This document shows positions 35,378-44,905 of a stretch of 64,000 nucleotides of DNA, one piece after another; positions within the stretch are counted from its first letter, which is position 1; every line of letters starts with the position of its first letter. Origin of the DNA: Pseudomonas sp. Au-Pse12 (GTDB taxonomy: Bacteria > Pseudomonadota > Gammaproteobacteria > Pseudomonadales > Pseudomonadaceae); the NCBI RefSeq assembly GCF_021341665.1, contig NZ_JAJTTH010000001.1:682001-746000 (forward strand). Reading direction: 5' to 3'. Below the pieces are notes generated by a model. The model was not told the DNA's origin and searched no databases. It worked only from the letters and a program-made list of their open reading frames with translations. The position numbers and the translations under genes are program-made.

Positions 35378-35875
35378 ATGTCCAATCTCAAGAAGCTCAC
35401 GCTGACTGTCAAGAATTTTAATCTCAAAGCCAGTGCCGATCTTGACACGCTATATGACACGGTTCGTTGCGAAGATGACCTAGGAAATACTTTTCACTTT
35501 AAAGAGGTCATGATGCTCGACTACCTCAAGCGCCATGGTGCTATGTTGACCGACACGCCGAGAACTTGGTATTTCAAGCACCTCACCAAGAAGTCAATTG
35601 TTTTGGTGGCAGTTGGAAAGCCCGATGGGAAAGTAGAATATGATCTTGATCATATGAGGCTTGTTGCAAGGTCAAGCGTTTTGAAAGGAATTGCGATGGC
35701 TGTGGCCGCGGTTCCAGCAGGGATCATTATTGCAACTGCCACCTACGGTCTCGGGCTATTGTTTATTCCAATGGCGCTTTTCTACAGCTATAGGACTGTC
35801 TTCAAGATCCCGCGCATGTTGCGTCGCAAGACTCTGGTGAGCGATTTGGCGCAACACGGCGTTGTCGTTCGCTAG
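35378..35875 (+). CDS. Hypothetical membrane protein
   Basis: 165 aa, ATG at 35378. The N-terminal ~105 residues are soluble beta-rich (LTLTVKNFNLKASADLDT...). Two closely spaced hydrophobic stretches follow (ILKGIAMAVAAVPAGIIIATATY-like region at ~104-122 and GLGLLFIPMALFYSY at ~123-140), forming a hairpin anchor, then a basic tail. No family recognised. It stands alone between small cargo genes and does not show defence motifs. Confidence 0.65.
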   Translation: MSNLKKLTLTVKNFNLKASADLDTLYDTVRCEDDLGNTFHFKEVMMLDYLKRHGAMLTDTPRTWYFKHLTKKSIVLVAVGKPDGKVEYDLDHMRLVARSSVLKGIAMAVAAVPAGIIIATATYGLGLLFIPMALFYSYRTVFKIPRMLRRKTLVSDLAQHGVVVR

Positions 35876-35930
35876 CCGTATTATCTTAAAGGTGCCTATG
35901 ATCAATCCTCATTTCCTTTAGGATACTTTG

Positions 35931-36569
35931 ATGATTGCGGCGGTGATTTTTGATGTCTTCGGTACGCTTGTTGAAATCCAGAACCGTCAAAATCCATACA
36001 GGCAGCTCCTGCGCCTGGGCGTAAAGCAAGGCCGCGTGGCATCCTCTGACGACCTTCGGTGGATCATGACCCATGACGCTGGGTTCCAGGAAGCCGCGGA
36101 TGCCCTGGGAATCAACCTAGGCTCTGGAGATCTGGCAGAACTGAAGGATGCTCTTGAGCTCGAGCTGCAGTCTATTCGGGTGTTTGATGATGCCTGGGCA
36201 GCGATTGAGCTACTCAGAGCATCGGGCATAAAAGTTGGTGTCTGTTCGAATCTGGCAGGGCCCTATTGCCAAGAGGTACGGCGTTTGGTTCCGGGCCTTG
36301 ATGCCTATGCTCTTAGCGCAGAGTGCAGCATGATGAAGCCTGACCCTGTCATTTACCGATGGGTATGCTCAATGCTTGGTATTGAATCCGGGTACATAAT
36401 GGAACCGAAGCATGGGCGGGTCTTCATGGTGGGCGACTCAAAGAAATGCGACGAGCAAGGGCCGCGTGCCTGCGGAATTATGGGTATACATCTGGATCGC
36501 TCAGGGGCGGGACGGTTTCGGGACTTGCTTGAGTTCGCCAGGGCAATAGTCGCAAAGGATTCGTACTGA
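35931..36569 (+). CDS. HAD-superfamily hydrolase
   Basis: 212 aa, ATG at 35931 with AGGA 7 nt upstream. HAD motif I is IFDVFGTLVE (nucleophile Asp of D-x-F-G-T), motif II VGVCSNLAG, motif III Lys in SMMKPDPVIYRW, and motif IV FMVGDSKKCDEQGPRACG. The cap region (~17-90) is helical, as in C1-type HADs. It probably dephosphorylates or dehalogenates a small metabolite; the substrate is unknown. It has no evident operon partner. Confidence 0.85.
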   Translation: MIAAVIFDVFGTLVEIQNRQNPYRQLLRLGVKQGRVASSDDLRWIMTHDAGFQEAADALGINLGSGDLAELKDALELELQSIRVFDDAWAAIELLRASGIKVGVCSNLAGPYCQEVRRLVPGLDAYALSAECSMMKPDPVIYRWVCSMLGIESGYIMEPKHGRVFMVGDSKKCDEQGPRACGIMGIHLDRSGAGRFRDLLEFARAIVAKDSY

Positions 36570-36676
36570 TCCACCTTTTTGGACGCGCCTGCTGTAATGG
36601 CGGGTGAGTAACGAAACAAGCGAGGGAAGATATTGAGCCGGAATAGTACGGCCCATAGTCATTCCGAGGTTTAAGC

Positions 36677-36943
36677 ATGACCAGGCCTGAAATTGTTGCG
36701 CCATGCACTGCCCACGTGATTGCTTGTTGGAGCGTTGAGCATCGCAGTTTCATCGCTTGGTACCAGCAGATATGTCGGGTCGCAAACCAGGTGTATGGGA
36801 GCTCCACGCTCAGAGCTGGTTGGATGGAAGCTCCAAGAGTAGGGTTTGGCCATCAAGCCCCATGCATCCTGTTGTCCACTCCAACAGGGTATTCAGTGAT
36901 CTATAAATGGCTCATGCGCCTCGATCACGGGATCAGCATCTAA
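36677..36943 (+). CDS. Uncertain small reading frame
   Basis: 88 codons, ATG at 36677 after a GAGG. The translation has no recognisable motif and weak coding character; it fills the gap between the HAD gene and the terminator at 36959. It may be real or chance. Confidence 0.25.
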   Translation: MTRPEIVAPCTAHVIACWSVEHRSFIAWYQQICRVANQVYGSSTLRAGWMEAPRVGFGHQAPCILLSTPTGYSVIYKWLMRLDHGISI

Positions 36944-36958
36944 CTAATGGAAATGTAA

Positions 36959-36985
36959 AAGGCCTCATCGGTAAGATGAGGCCTT
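36959..36985. terminator. Strong hairpin terminator, usable in both directions
   Basis: AAGGCCTCATC (36959-36969) and GATGAGGCCTT (36975-36985) form a perfect 11-bp stem with a 5-nt loop. On the minus strand it follows the stop of the gene at 36995 by 10 bp and is followed by T-rich sequence (CTTTTACATTT). Confidence 0.82.
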
Positions 36986-36994
36986 GTTCACTAG

Positions 36995-37624
36995 TTAACG
37001 AGCCTTCGGATACCAGTTACTGTCACCCGCGGTGATTTCGCCTGGATTGTATCCATAGCGGATTTTGAGCACGGCTTTCAGTTCGGCATAGTTGCCAGAG
37101 AGTGTGTCCTGAATCATGGACACATAAAGGTCGAACGAAGGGTGCTTGCGCCAGTATTCACCATAGATCGCCTTCGACAGAGAGCGATCAAACCATCCGC
37201 GCACCAGCAACAGCAAGCCTTCCAGCCGTGCCTCGAGGTCCTCTGCGCAGAGCGCCTGGTCACGGCCATCACGCTTCATCACTTCGCGCTGAGCATAGTG
37301 AGCAGGGCTGTAGCTCAAAGCTTCGCTCGCCTCATGGAAGCGCTCATGAATCTCTCGATGAGCTTCGCGATCTTCTTTGAGGTCAGCTGCGAAGCTGAAC
37401 TCGCAGAACGAGCATTTGCTCACGCCATCGGAATCAGGAGAGGTGTGGGCGTGAAGCATGAGCCATTGGTCATACCGGCGGGTCGCTTCGTGGTAGTTCC
37501 TGACGCCCAGCTCCTGGATGGCAGCCTTGTCTTGACGCTGACCGAGCTTGAGGGAGGGATACGTGTCTTTCAGCGCTTTAGCGACACGTTTAACTTGCTT
37601 GATGTGGCTGTAGGTAACCTGCAT
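36995..37624 (-). CDS. Hypothetical protein with a C2H2-like zinc finger
   Basis: 209 aa from the ATG at 37624, with AGGAG 8 nt upstream. N-terminal helical region (HIKQVKRVAKALKDTYPSLKLGQRQDKAAI) of the sort found in conserved plasmid and island proteins. The central segment KCSFCEFSFAADLKED with REIHERFH gives a C-x2-C-x16-H-type finger. A helical C-terminal half follows. Function unknown; DNA or protein binding is possible. It is followed by a strong terminator and is transcribed alone. Confidence 0.7.
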   Translation of the reverse strand: MQVTYSHIKQVKRVAKALKDTYPSLKLGQRQDKAAIQELGVRNYHEATRRYDQWLMLHAHTSPDSDGVSKCSFCEFSFAADLKEDREAHREIHERFHEASEALSYSPAHYAQREVMKRDGRDQALCAEDLEARLEGLLLLVRGWFDRSLSKAIYGEYWRKHPSFDLYVSMIQDTLSGNYAELKAVLKIRYGYNPGEITAGDSNWYPKAR

Positions 37625-37769
37625 TGTGCAGCTCCTGGAGGGGCTGGCCTGGCGTCCACTACAAGGTAACCTGATAAGAGTCAGGTCGGGGTCTTTCAAC
37701 TGTCACGATAGTGCCTAAGCTACGCGGCGTGGACTGCAGGCACCTACCGAGCACCTGGCGGGGAGACTA

Positions 37770-38243
37770 TCATCCGCGCCTGCGGCTGACAATCTGGCTG
37801 GTGGAGGGCGCCAGTCCGCTCGTAGAGGTGGGATCGACCAGCAAGCCCAGGCTCATCAAGCGCAATCGTACCGCAGTCCTGGACACATTGAAGTGTTTGC
37901 TCAAATCATCTGACACGTACTGAACGAGCTGATAGTTCACGGGCTGGGTATCCAGGTACAGGAACCCGTGTCCGCGGTTGCGAATGTTGTGAATCACCGC
38001 AAGGCGCGCGAGTCTTTCTAAAAAAGCCTGCTTTGGCATGAGCAAGTAGGCGGCGAAAGCGTTGAAGCTCTCTCGGTATCGGGAGAAGTACTTCTTCTTA
38101 CGATAGATCGTGCTGAACTCAGGGGTGAGGAGAAGTCTGCCGGCAGCTAGCTCACCTGACAGGTAATCGAACACCTTCTGCTCAAAGAGCTCTCCCTTGG
38201 CATAGTGCTCAATTTTGGACTTTCCGTTTCTGGGGGGCGTCAT
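37770..38243 (-). CDS. Chimeric protein: PDDEXK-nuclease N-terminus joined to ImmA/IrrE C-terminus
   Basis: About 157 aa (ATG at 38243; a frame is open to 38282). Residues ~10-55 (KGELFEQKVFDYLSGELAAG, KKKYFSRYRES) resemble the first helix and strand of a restriction-type PDDEXK domain, but the catalytic strands that should follow are absent. The frame passes directly into FNAFAAYLLMPKQAFLERL and FNVSRTAVRLRLMSLGLL, the C-terminal part of ImmA/IrrE metallopeptidases, without the HExxH zinc site. The join at RES|FNAF looks like a recombination at short similarity. Neither parent activity is expected, so this may be a decayed fusion even though the frame is open. Confidence 0.5.
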   Translation of the reverse strand: MTPPRNGKSKIEHYAKGELFEQKVFDYLSGELAAGRLLLTPEFSTIYRKKKYFSRYRESFNAFAAYLLMPKQAFLERLARLAVIHNIRNRGHGFLYLDTQPVNYQLVQYVSDDLSKHFNVSRTAVRLRLMSLGLLVDPTSTSGLAPSTSQIVSRRRG

Positions 38244-38569
38244 TCCGTTTACAGGCCTGCTCCAACGCATTGGCTTGAGCACAATAGCCTAAAAGCCATG
38301 CCCCGCATGATTGGGACTTTCAACAGCAGCACGCGAGTTCGGGATGGAATGCAGATCCCTAGAAGTGGCTCGTCGAAAGCCACCGCCTGGGTTCGGTCAC
38401 GGCGTTATCGAAGGGATGACAGACCGGAACCGTTCGATGGCCTGCGTGCTGCAGGGCTGCATAGAGGAGGGGGGGACACATGATGTCCTCGCCTGACTTT
38501 CTTAGATGGCACTCTGGTATCATCTTTCGGTTGGCAAATTTGTATCACTTGCTACATCGGGAGGCTTTT

Positions 38570-39790
38570 GTGCAGGTTATGGATGACACAGAATCAAATA
38601 CGGTTCACGACGCGTCGCCAGCCGCCCTGGGATTTTACTTTCAGAGTCAGTTTGCATTGCTGACGCTAATGTCGCAGACCGCTGACGACGCCGCTGTGGC
38701 CGTTGAGAGACTGGACGATGTGGAGCTCAAGGCCAACGGGCAGAAGTTGCTCTTCCAGCTCAAGCATTCCGTCCAGGACAATCCTCCGGCTGTCACTCTG
38801 GCATCCGTAGCGCTGTGGAAGACAATCAGGGTATGGATCGACGCCTTGCCTCTGGTTTCGCTCGCCGACACGACTTTCCATCTCGTTTCGGTGGGGAAGG
38901 TGCCGGATAACTCACCACTGCTGGCGCTGTGCGACAAGCAAGCTGATCGTGAGGCGCTGCTCAAGTCGATGGTTGAGGAGGCTGCCAGGGTAGTGGACGA
39001 GCGTGCTAGTGCAAAAGCTGCTGGTGACAAACCTCCTCATGGGCCACGTGCCGGTGGCTGTGAAGCGTTTCTTGCTCTCGATGCTTCGGTCAGATTGAGT
39101 CTACTTCGGCGAATTCATATTCAGCAGGACAGCGTCACCATCGGGCAAATCCCTGACGTAGTTTCTAAAAGATTGCACATCCTCCCCAAGGAGCAACGAC
39201 TAAAGGCCGCCGAACGTTTGCTTGCATGGTGGGATCAGCAAGTCATCTACACCCTTTGCGGTAAGCGTGAGCGGGTCATCCAGCGCAGCGAGATGGAGCA
39301 TTGTATTTCCTCAATCATTGTCCAGTTGGAAGAGGACAAACTTGTAGCCGAGTTCGATCTGATCAACCACCCCGAGGACTATGAAGCTGATGGCATGCTG
39401 TACCGCCAGATTGCTTTGGTCGATGGTAAGGGATCGGACGTCTCCAAGGCCGTTCGCGAGCAATGGCGAGCGAAGGAGCAGCGATCAAAATGGATCGTCG
39501 ATAATCCGCAAATGCGCTCAAAGATTGCAGGTTACGACGCCAAGCTCACCGAGTACTGGTCAGATCGGCATGTCCAGATGGCCGAGGACTGCGAGGAACT
39601 CGACGCCTCTCAAGTGCGAGCCAAGGGGTTGGAGCTTCTGCGCTGGACTCACGAACTTGCCCCGAATCAAGTTGAGCCCATTGCCCCTAGTTGGCAAGGA
39701 CACTACTACGTTCGAGGCACTTTTCAGGTACTGGCCATCGACCTTCAGGTTGGATGGCACGCGGACTACCGAAAACTTCTCAAGGACTAG
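38570..39790 (+). CDS. ABC-three-component system effector (PD-(D/E)xK-like N-terminus)
   Basis: 406 aa from a GTG at 38570 with GGGAGG 5 nt upstream (ATG at 38579 possible). The N-terminal ~60 residues (AALGFYFQSQFALLTL, AVERLDDVELKANGQKLLFQLKH) have the E...DD...QxK layout of the nuclease domain shared by DUF4297/Cap4-type and ABC-3C effectors. The rest is a long helical region typical of ABC-3C C-terminal domains. It is the first of three tightly packed genes with a middle component and an SMC-like ATPase, the predicted ABC-3C anti-mobile-element system. It would cut DNA when triggered by the ATPase. Confidence 0.75.
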   Translation: MQVMDDTESNTVHDASPAALGFYFQSQFALLTLMSQTADDAAVAVERLDDVELKANGQKLLFQLKHSVQDNPPAVTLASVALWKTIRVWIDALPLVSLADTTFHLVSVGKVPDNSPLLALCDKQADREALLKSMVEEAARVVDERASAKAAGDKPPHGPRAGGCEAFLALDASVRLSLLRRIHIQQDSVTIGQIPDVVSKRLHILPKEQRLKAAERLLAWWDQQVIYTLCGKRERVIQRSEMEHCISSIIVQLEEDKLVAEFDLINHPEDYEADGMLYRQIALVDGKGSDVSKAVREQWRAKEQRSKWIVDNPQMRSKIAGYDAKLTEYWSDRHVQMAEDCEELDASQVRAKGLELLRWTHELAPNQVEPIAPSWQGHYYVRGTFQVLAIDLQVGWHADYRKLLKD

Positions 39791-39793
39791 AGC

Positions 39794-40279
39794 ATGGTCA
39801 TTGCCCATGACATTTTTGCCGAAACCAATCCGGCTTATTGCGCTGCGCTATTGGCTACGTTTGTGGGTGCCTATCGTTCCCAATGCGACACCGATCCGGA
39901 AATCGCTTTGTGTTACGTAGTCCTGCCTCTAGCGTTGTCTGGTGATCTCGCAACCACGTTCGACCGCACCAATCGCCGGACAGGCCTACTGGAATGGCTT
40001 CATCGTAGTCCAGTCATTCAGCTCCGGCTCGCTGGTCGCGTGAATGGCTCATTGGACATCGTGACAGAGGCCATCCGGTTTGCCTGCTTCAGCCACCTCC
40101 TCGTGATCAATGCCGAAGGCCGATTAGTCCCTGGTGTCTCTAGCGTGCCGAAAGGCCTCACGAAACAGCTTGGCGAAAACACCCAGCAAACCTTCAAACA
40201 CATTGAGCGCCTGGGCTGCTGGCTGGCCTTGGCAGGCTCGACAAGGACGGTATTCGACATGATGGGGCTGGAGTTATGA
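39794..40279 (+). CDS. ABC-three-component system middle component
   Basis: 161 aa, ATG three bases after the effector stop; its stop overlaps the ATPase start (ATGA). Small helical protein ([58 protein letters not shown]) with the character of the ABC-3C middle components. No catalytic motif. It is thought to link the ATPase with the effector. Confidence 0.75.
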   Translation: MVIAHDIFAETNPAYCAALLATFVGAYRSQCDTDPEIALCYVVLPLALSGDLATTFDRTNRRTGLLEWLHRSPVIQLRLAGRVNGSLDIVTEAIRFACFSHLLVINAEGRLVPGVSSVPKGLTKQLGENTQQTFKHIERLGCWLALAGSTRTVFDMMGLEL

Positions 40280-42216
40280 GCCGTTGGAACATTTCAGACA
40301 TCTTCTTTATTGGGGAAGGTGGGCGTGTTCGCATCCTCAACCTGAAGCTTGGAGAGGTTAATATTTTCACCGGGGCATCCGGTACAGGTAAGTCGACGTT
40401 GATTAAGGCTATCGACTATTGCCTTGGCTCCAGCAAATGTGAGCTCGCAGCTCATGTGAAGCGTCACAGCCTTGCGGTGGGTGTGAAGTGGGTACTGGGT
40501 GAGGCTCAGATAATCACAGGTCGGCTCATTCCGCCCGTGGGTAAAGGAACCAGTACGCGGATGTTCGTCAGTAACGGGCGTAATCTCCCCATTCCGAACG
40601 CCGTAGAACAGTTCGAAGGCGCCACAACACTAGATGCAGGTAAGTCTTATATCGAGCGCGCGTTCGGCATAGGCGGTGTACCTGATGTCTCCGATGACAA
40701 GACCTTCCGAAAATGGCGTCCAACGGTGCGCCATGCGACGGCCTACATGTTCGTCCCAAAAGATGTGATCTATAACGAAACGGCGCTTCTTCACGGGCTT
40801 GATCAGGCTGATGAGGCACCGGCCATCATCGAAACGATGCCATATTTCCTGGGCGTTGTGACGGAAGACAATGTGCTTCAGGAGCGGCGACTGCGCGATC
40901 TTCGCAAGAAGCTTGAGCGCGAGGAGCGGCAATTGCGTACTCGCCTGGCTGCGGGCAGTGATTACAAGAAGCACGCGATGCGGTTGCTCCTGGACGCGCA
41001 CCGCAGCGGGCTGTGCAACCTCCCTTCAGACGAAGCCTCCGAAAGTGAGTTGCAGGGCGCCCTGGTTCAAGTCAAGCGGTTCAAGCCGAGCGTTGATACG
41101 AATCCTAATGAGAGTGAGCTGGCCAATCTTTATGCGCAGCGGCGTAGCCTGCTCAGCGACATCGAAAAAGTTCGACGTAAGTCTCGCGCAACTCGAACTG
41201 CACTGCAGGAGATGGTGGGTTTTGAGGGTGCAGTACTGCGTCAGTACGACAAGCTTAAAATCGCTGAGCACCTTCAGGTAGTGGGCCAGGTATGCCCTAT
41301 ATGCGAGACTCCGAGTGAGCGCGGCGTCTCGATATCTGAGGCTATCCGACACTCAATGGATATCGTTAGATCGGAGAGCGTCGCGGTCGAAAATGTCCGA
41401 CCTCGCCTGGTAGAGCATGAGGATTCTTTGCAACTGGAGCTTGCCAGGCTCAATCTCACGCTCAAAGACGTTGATGAGCGCCTCAAGACTTGGATTCGGC
41501 AGAGCGACGAAGTAAAGCGATTGGATAGTCTGGCCCAGTACCAGGCCCATTTGCTTGGCAAGGTATCTCAGTTCTTGGAAATGAATCCGACAACTCCACC
41601 GTCTGGCCCTGACCTCAATGTATTGCGAGAACAAATCCAAGGATTGGAGGGACTCGTTGATAGAGGTGCCAAACAGGTACTGCTCTCCCGTGCTGAGCGC
41701 AAAGTATCCCGGTTCCTGTCAGAGGCATTTGCCCAGTTACCAACGGGCGGTGTTTGCGTTGGCGCTGAGTTGGAGTTCTCTTCCAAGCCCCCGGATGTCG
41801 CGATTATCGAAGCACACTCCCAAGCGGTATTACGGTTGCCAGATGCGGGGTCAGATGAGAATTACCTGGCCATCCATATCGCGCTGTCCTTTGCGCTACA
41901 AAAGTACCTTGGAGAGATCAATGCGCCGGTTCCTGCGTTCTTGGCATTTGACCAAATTAGCCGCCCCTACTATCCACAGCGTGGCGAAGATGAGTCGACC
42001 ATCGGTGAGAACGAAGAAGTCTTGGCCATGCGTCGGCACCTGGACTTCCTGTTCAATGAGACCGCTGCACAGAAGGGTTTACAGGTGCTGCTGATTGAGC
42101 ACGCCTTCTTTGGGGATGATCAACGATATGTCGCCGCCACGCGTAAGCGTTGGCATAAGCTTTCAGAGGATGCACTCATCCCGTTCGACTGGCCGAGGAG
42201 GAGTGACTCGCAATAG
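40276..42216 (+). CDS. ABC-three-component system ATPase, SMC/Rad50-like (DUF3732 type)
   Basis: 646 aa. N-terminal ATP-binding half with Walker [10 protein letters not shown] at 33-41 ([23 protein letters not shown]). Central coiled coil (~200-480) broken at its tip by a zinc-hook-like CPIC (C340, C343). C-terminal half with the [19 protein letters not shown] signature-like region and a Walker-B-like strand [10 protein letters not shown], then IEHAFF with the switch His. This matches the DUF3732-type ATPase of ABC-3C systems. It would sense a foreign nucleic acid state and release the effector encoded two genes upstream. Translation is coupled to the middle component. Confidence 0.82.
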   Translation: MSRWNISDIFFIGEGGRVRILNLKLGEVNIFTGASGTGKSTLIKAIDYCLGSSKCELAAHVKRHSLAVGVKWVLGEAQIITGRLIPPVGKGTSTRMFVSNGRNLPIPNAVEQFEGATTLDAGKSYIERAFGIGGVPDVSDDKTFRKWRPTVRHATAYMFVPKDVIYNETALLHGLDQADEAPAIIETMPYFLGVVTEDNVLQERRLRDLRKKLEREERQLRTRLAAGSDYKKHAMRLLLDAHRSGLCNLPSDEASESELQGALVQVKRFKPSVDTNPNESELANLYAQRRSLLSDIEKVRRKSRATRTALQEMVGFEGAVLRQYDKLKIAEHLQVVGQVCPICETPSERGVSISEAIRHSMDIVRSESVAVENVRPRLVEHEDSLQLELARLNLTLKDVDERLKTWIRQSDEVKRLDSLAQYQAHLLGKVSQFLEMNPTTPPSGPDLNVLREQIQGLEGLVDRGAKQVLLSRAERKVSRFLSEAFAQLPTGGVCVGAELEFSSKPPDVAIIEAHSQAVLRLPDAGSDENYLAIHIALSFALQKYLGEINAPVPAFLAFDQISRPYYPQRGEDESTIGENEEVLAMRRHLDFLFNETAAQKGLQVLLIEHAFFGDDQRYVAATRKRWHKLSEDALIPFDWPRRSDSQ

Positions 42217-42454
42217 GTCGGGGAGGGTGGAGGGACTTGGGTCTTGGAAGTGAAAAGCTCTTTGTGTCGCAAGGGGCTTGCAGTCTGCTGAGATCGCTTC
42301 AGGGAAAGTGGCTTGATACTCTTATGAAATGAGCACTCAGGTATGAGGTTGACCAGGCCAGAGATCATGGATCTTCTTCTGGGCGCAACCCCACCGTGAT
42401 TGACGTCTGGCCAGGCTTACACGGTGATGGCGAATTTGATGGTGCGGAGGGGTT

Positions 42455-42646
42455 GTGCAAAATTTCGATCTTGTGTGGCAAAAAGCTGAAGCGGTGTTCG
42501 ACGACAAAGCCAGAGCAGCTGTGTGGCTGTCGACGCCGAGGCACCTCTTCGATGGGATGATACCGCTGGAGTTCGTGAAAGATCAGGAAAGCTTAGATCG
42601 GGTTATTGAGGTGCTGACGCAGATCGATCATGGATATGCCGGCTGA
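42455..42646 (+). CDS. MbcA/ParS-type antitoxin toxin-binding domain, stand-alone
   Basis: 63 aa, GTG at 42455 behind GGAGGGG. ARAAVWLSTPRHLFDGMIPLEFVKDQESLDRVIEVL matches the C-terminal MbcA/ParS (DUF2384) domain that neutralises RES-type toxins. The usual N-terminal Xre DNA-binding part is absent and no RES toxin gene lies nearby. It is either a small free-standing antitoxin or the remainder of a toxin-antitoxin pair. Confidence 0.6.
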   Translation: MQNFDLVWQKAEAVFDDKARAAVWLSTPRHLFDGMIPLEFVKDQESLDRVIEVLTQIDHGYAG

Positions 42647-42738
42647 TAAATAACAAGCTAGGGTTCGAGCCAAGGAATCCTTGGCCTGGTGGTGGGGCGC
42701 CGATTCTTTCTGCGGGTGGCTGTGCCCTGTGATGCGAT

Positions 42739-43116
42739 TCAATTTGCCTTCTCAGAAAAAGCAAACGGTGTGATGTCCCTGTCATCGATCGCCTCAAGCT
42801 TGAAGTAACATCCATTGGCCTTTAACGCATGGATGATGTGACATTCGGCATAAGCGGTGCTGTAAAAGGTGTTCGAGCCTTGGATGTTGAATACAAATTT
42901 TCCTGCGTAGCTCCGTTCATAGTTCAGGTTCTCCAAGGCTCCCGCCGCCTCACCATTTGCCTCGGCTATTGCGATCACTAATTGCCGTAGAGTCGATTGA
43001 TCCGCTTCTGTCATCTCAGCAGAAAATTTGACCTGGCGCTGGCTACGGAAACCTCCGCCACCACTAGCTGAGCCGATGCGGTTAAATGTGATGTGAGCGA
43101 GCCGGACTACTTCCAT
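42739..43116 (-). CDS. Hypothetical protein, possible partner of the TIR protein
   Basis: 125 aa, ATG at 43116 with AAAGG upstream. Mixed alpha/beta soluble protein; starts MEVVRLAHITFNRIGSASGGGGFRSQRQVKF with a Gly-rich loop, ends FKLEAIDDRDITPFAFSEK. No family recognised. It is 82 bp downstream of the TIR-domain gene on the same strand and likely cotranscribed, which makes it a candidate regulator, sensor or immunity protein for the TIR enzyme. Confidence 0.6.
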   Translation of the reverse strand: MEVVRLAHITFNRIGSASGGGGFRSQRQVKFSAEMTEADQSTLRQLVIAIAEANGEAAGALENLNYERSYAGKFVFNIQGSNTFYSTAYAECHIIHALKANGCYFKLEAIDDRDITPFAFSEKAN

Positions 43117-43198
43117 AATGTGAGCCTTTTATGTGGGTCGTACGCTTTGGTAGCGGGATAAGCGAGACCAGTGCACCGTGCTCTGGCGAATTCGTGAC

Positions 43199-44167
43199 TC
43201 AACGATTGCGTTGGAGCGGTGCGATCAGAAGGCTCCAAAGAGTTTCGGCACCACCTTCTTGAGAAAGCTTTTGGTCTTGCCGAGTATGAAACGACATACC
43301 GAATGTCTTCAGGTATAGGGATTGATCGTCCGTATCAACCGTTAGCGCCTCGTTGTACGAGCCTCCGCCAAACGAATCCCCATGGCTGTAGTAGATCCCC
43401 GCGCCTAGCTGGCCACCGGTGAACACAGTTGCCTTCGCAACGTCGTGACCATCCTTGTAGATACTCGCAGCAAAGCGATTTGCATCTACACGGCGGAAGA
43501 CCCCTTCATACCCTGCGTTCCGTACTTGGAGCTCCGTCAGTGAGTTCTCAAAGTATCGGGAGATGTACTCGAAGCTGTCGAGCAAGAAGCGGTCTTTGTC
43601 CAGCTGGGTATAGCTCTTAGCCATCCGGAGGTTGCTTGACCTAGGGCCAGGCGGTGTCGAAGGGAAGGGCGCTGCACCTACAGAAAAATCGTCGCGGTCA
43701 GATCGCGCTGATATAGCCGTTGGGCTGACGCTGCATCGCTCAGCGGCCTTCCGCACCTCCTTTGCTACTTGCAGGAATGCTTCGTCCTGATTAGGCCAAA
43801 GTGTCACTGGCTTGCCGTCTCGAGGCGTGCCAAGCAGCTTGCCGAAGGGAGCGTGGTGCCAATCGCACGGGCGAAGAATCACAGGAATGACGATCGCTTC
43901 CTTAGCAGCATGGCGCTCCATCGCGCGGGCCATCTCGATGTTGTAGCAGTAGTCTGAGGCGATGAAATCAGGGCTAACCAGCAACAAAATGATTTCGTCA
44001 CTGTTGATGTGATCGTCAATGGCTGCATCGATCTCTTGACCGGCGCCAATTCTGCGGTCGTGCCAGGTCTCAATGACCCGCTGGCGCTTGAGCATCGAAA
44101 GCTGCTTTTCCAGCTGGTCGCGCAGCGCCTCGTCTGCATGGCAGTAAGAGAAAAACACGTTCGGCAA
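43199..44167 (-). CDS. TIR-domain protein (putative NAD-cleaving defence effector)
   Basis: 322 aa. I prefer the TTG at 44167: GGGAG lies 8 nt upstream and it gives MPNVFFSYCHADEALRDQL, the usual TIR opening; an ATG at 44182 adds five residues. The TIR domain spans ~1-135 with catalytic Glu E78 (DYCYNIEMA) and conserved IILLLVSPDFIAS. A Ser/Pro linker (~145-175) leads to a C-terminal domain of ~145 residues (SYTQLDKDRFLLDSFEYISRYF, GGQLGAGIYYSHGDSF) that I do not recognise; it may be the sensor. Bacterial TIR proteins of this kind degrade NAD+ or make cyclic-ADP-ribose signals on infection. Confidence 0.82.
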   Translation of the reverse strand: MPNVFFSYCHADEALRDQLEKQLSMLKRQRVIETWHDRRIGAGQEIDAAIDDHINSDEIILLLVSPDFIASDYCYNIEMARAMERHAAKEAIVIPVILRPCDWHHAPFGKLLGTPRDGKPVTLWPNQDEAFLQVAKEVRKAAERCSVSPTAISARSDRDDFSVGAAPFPSTPPGPRSSNLRMAKSYTQLDKDRFLLDSFEYISRYFENSLTELQVRNAGYEGVFRRVDANRFAASIYKDGHDVAKATVFTGGQLGAGIYYSHGDSFGGGSYNEALTVDTDDQSLYLKTFGMSFHTRQDQKLSQEGGAETLWSLLIAPLQRNR

Positions 44168-44355
44168 AATGGTTACTCCCATTCATTGGCTGCTTTCCGA
44201 TCATATGGTCAGCTCAGAGAAGAAGTACAGGCCTGGGCTTTGCTGGAACATTTATTCGAGGCACCATCCCGCCAACCGCAGAACCACGGGGTAGGCGACG
44301 GAGCAGTTGTTATGATCAGAATGCAGCGGGCTGTAAATGTGGGACGAGAGCGCCG

Positions 44356-44682
44356 TTAGCCACCGAAGCCTTCAACGCTTTGGGCTCTGGCAACGTCATC
44401 TGCTGACCAGGTCGCGATTTCTTCTTTGAAGATCTCGAGCGACGTAAACGGCATCGTCGACACCGCGTTGATCATTCCCACGCGCCGATTCTCCCACCTG
44501 TCTTGGTCATCGAGTTTCAGAAAATAGCTGTCGGCGAACTCGGAAAAAATGAGTTCGGCGGTCTCGTTGAGTTCCAGCTTACTGCGTATGAGCGTGAGAG
44601 GGTAGCCGGGCCCCTTAACCAAGCTGATGGTTTGGATATACTTCTTGGGGCAAAGGGGTAGCTCATTTCTGGAGTCTGGCAT
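44356..44682 (-). CDS. Hypothetical protein
   Basis: 108 aa, ATG at 44682 with AAGGA upstream. No motif, signal peptide or membrane segment; acidic C-terminal half (SLEIFKEEIATWSADDVARA). It lies 173 bp upstream of the TIR gene start on the same strand and might share its transcript. Unknown family. Confidence 0.55.
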   Translation of the reverse strand: MPDSRNELPLCPKKYIQTISLVKGPGYPLTLIRSKLELNETAELIFSEFADSYFLKLDDQDRWENRRVGMINAVSTMPFTSLEIFKEEIATWSADDVARAQSVEGFGG

Positions 44683-44905
44683 TCACGGCTTCCTTCAGGC
44701 GTTAGAGCGGTGATTCTAGCCATTACGAGGCACAAAGGCACTGTTGAGGTTGTGCTAGGGCGGGGATTACCAAACTGTATTTGAGAAAGGCCAGCGATCC
44801 GTTCCCGTTGCAGGTATGCGCAGTGTAAGCGTCCGGCGAATTCATCTACCGATGATTATTGCATTCCCCTGATAATGCTCCAGGCTACCACCTTGCTGGC
44901 AAACA

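Noticed and set aside
38311..38496. 61-codon frame upstream of the ABC-3C effector
   Set aside because: Composition not protein-like and no start signal; the region is more likely the operon's promoter.
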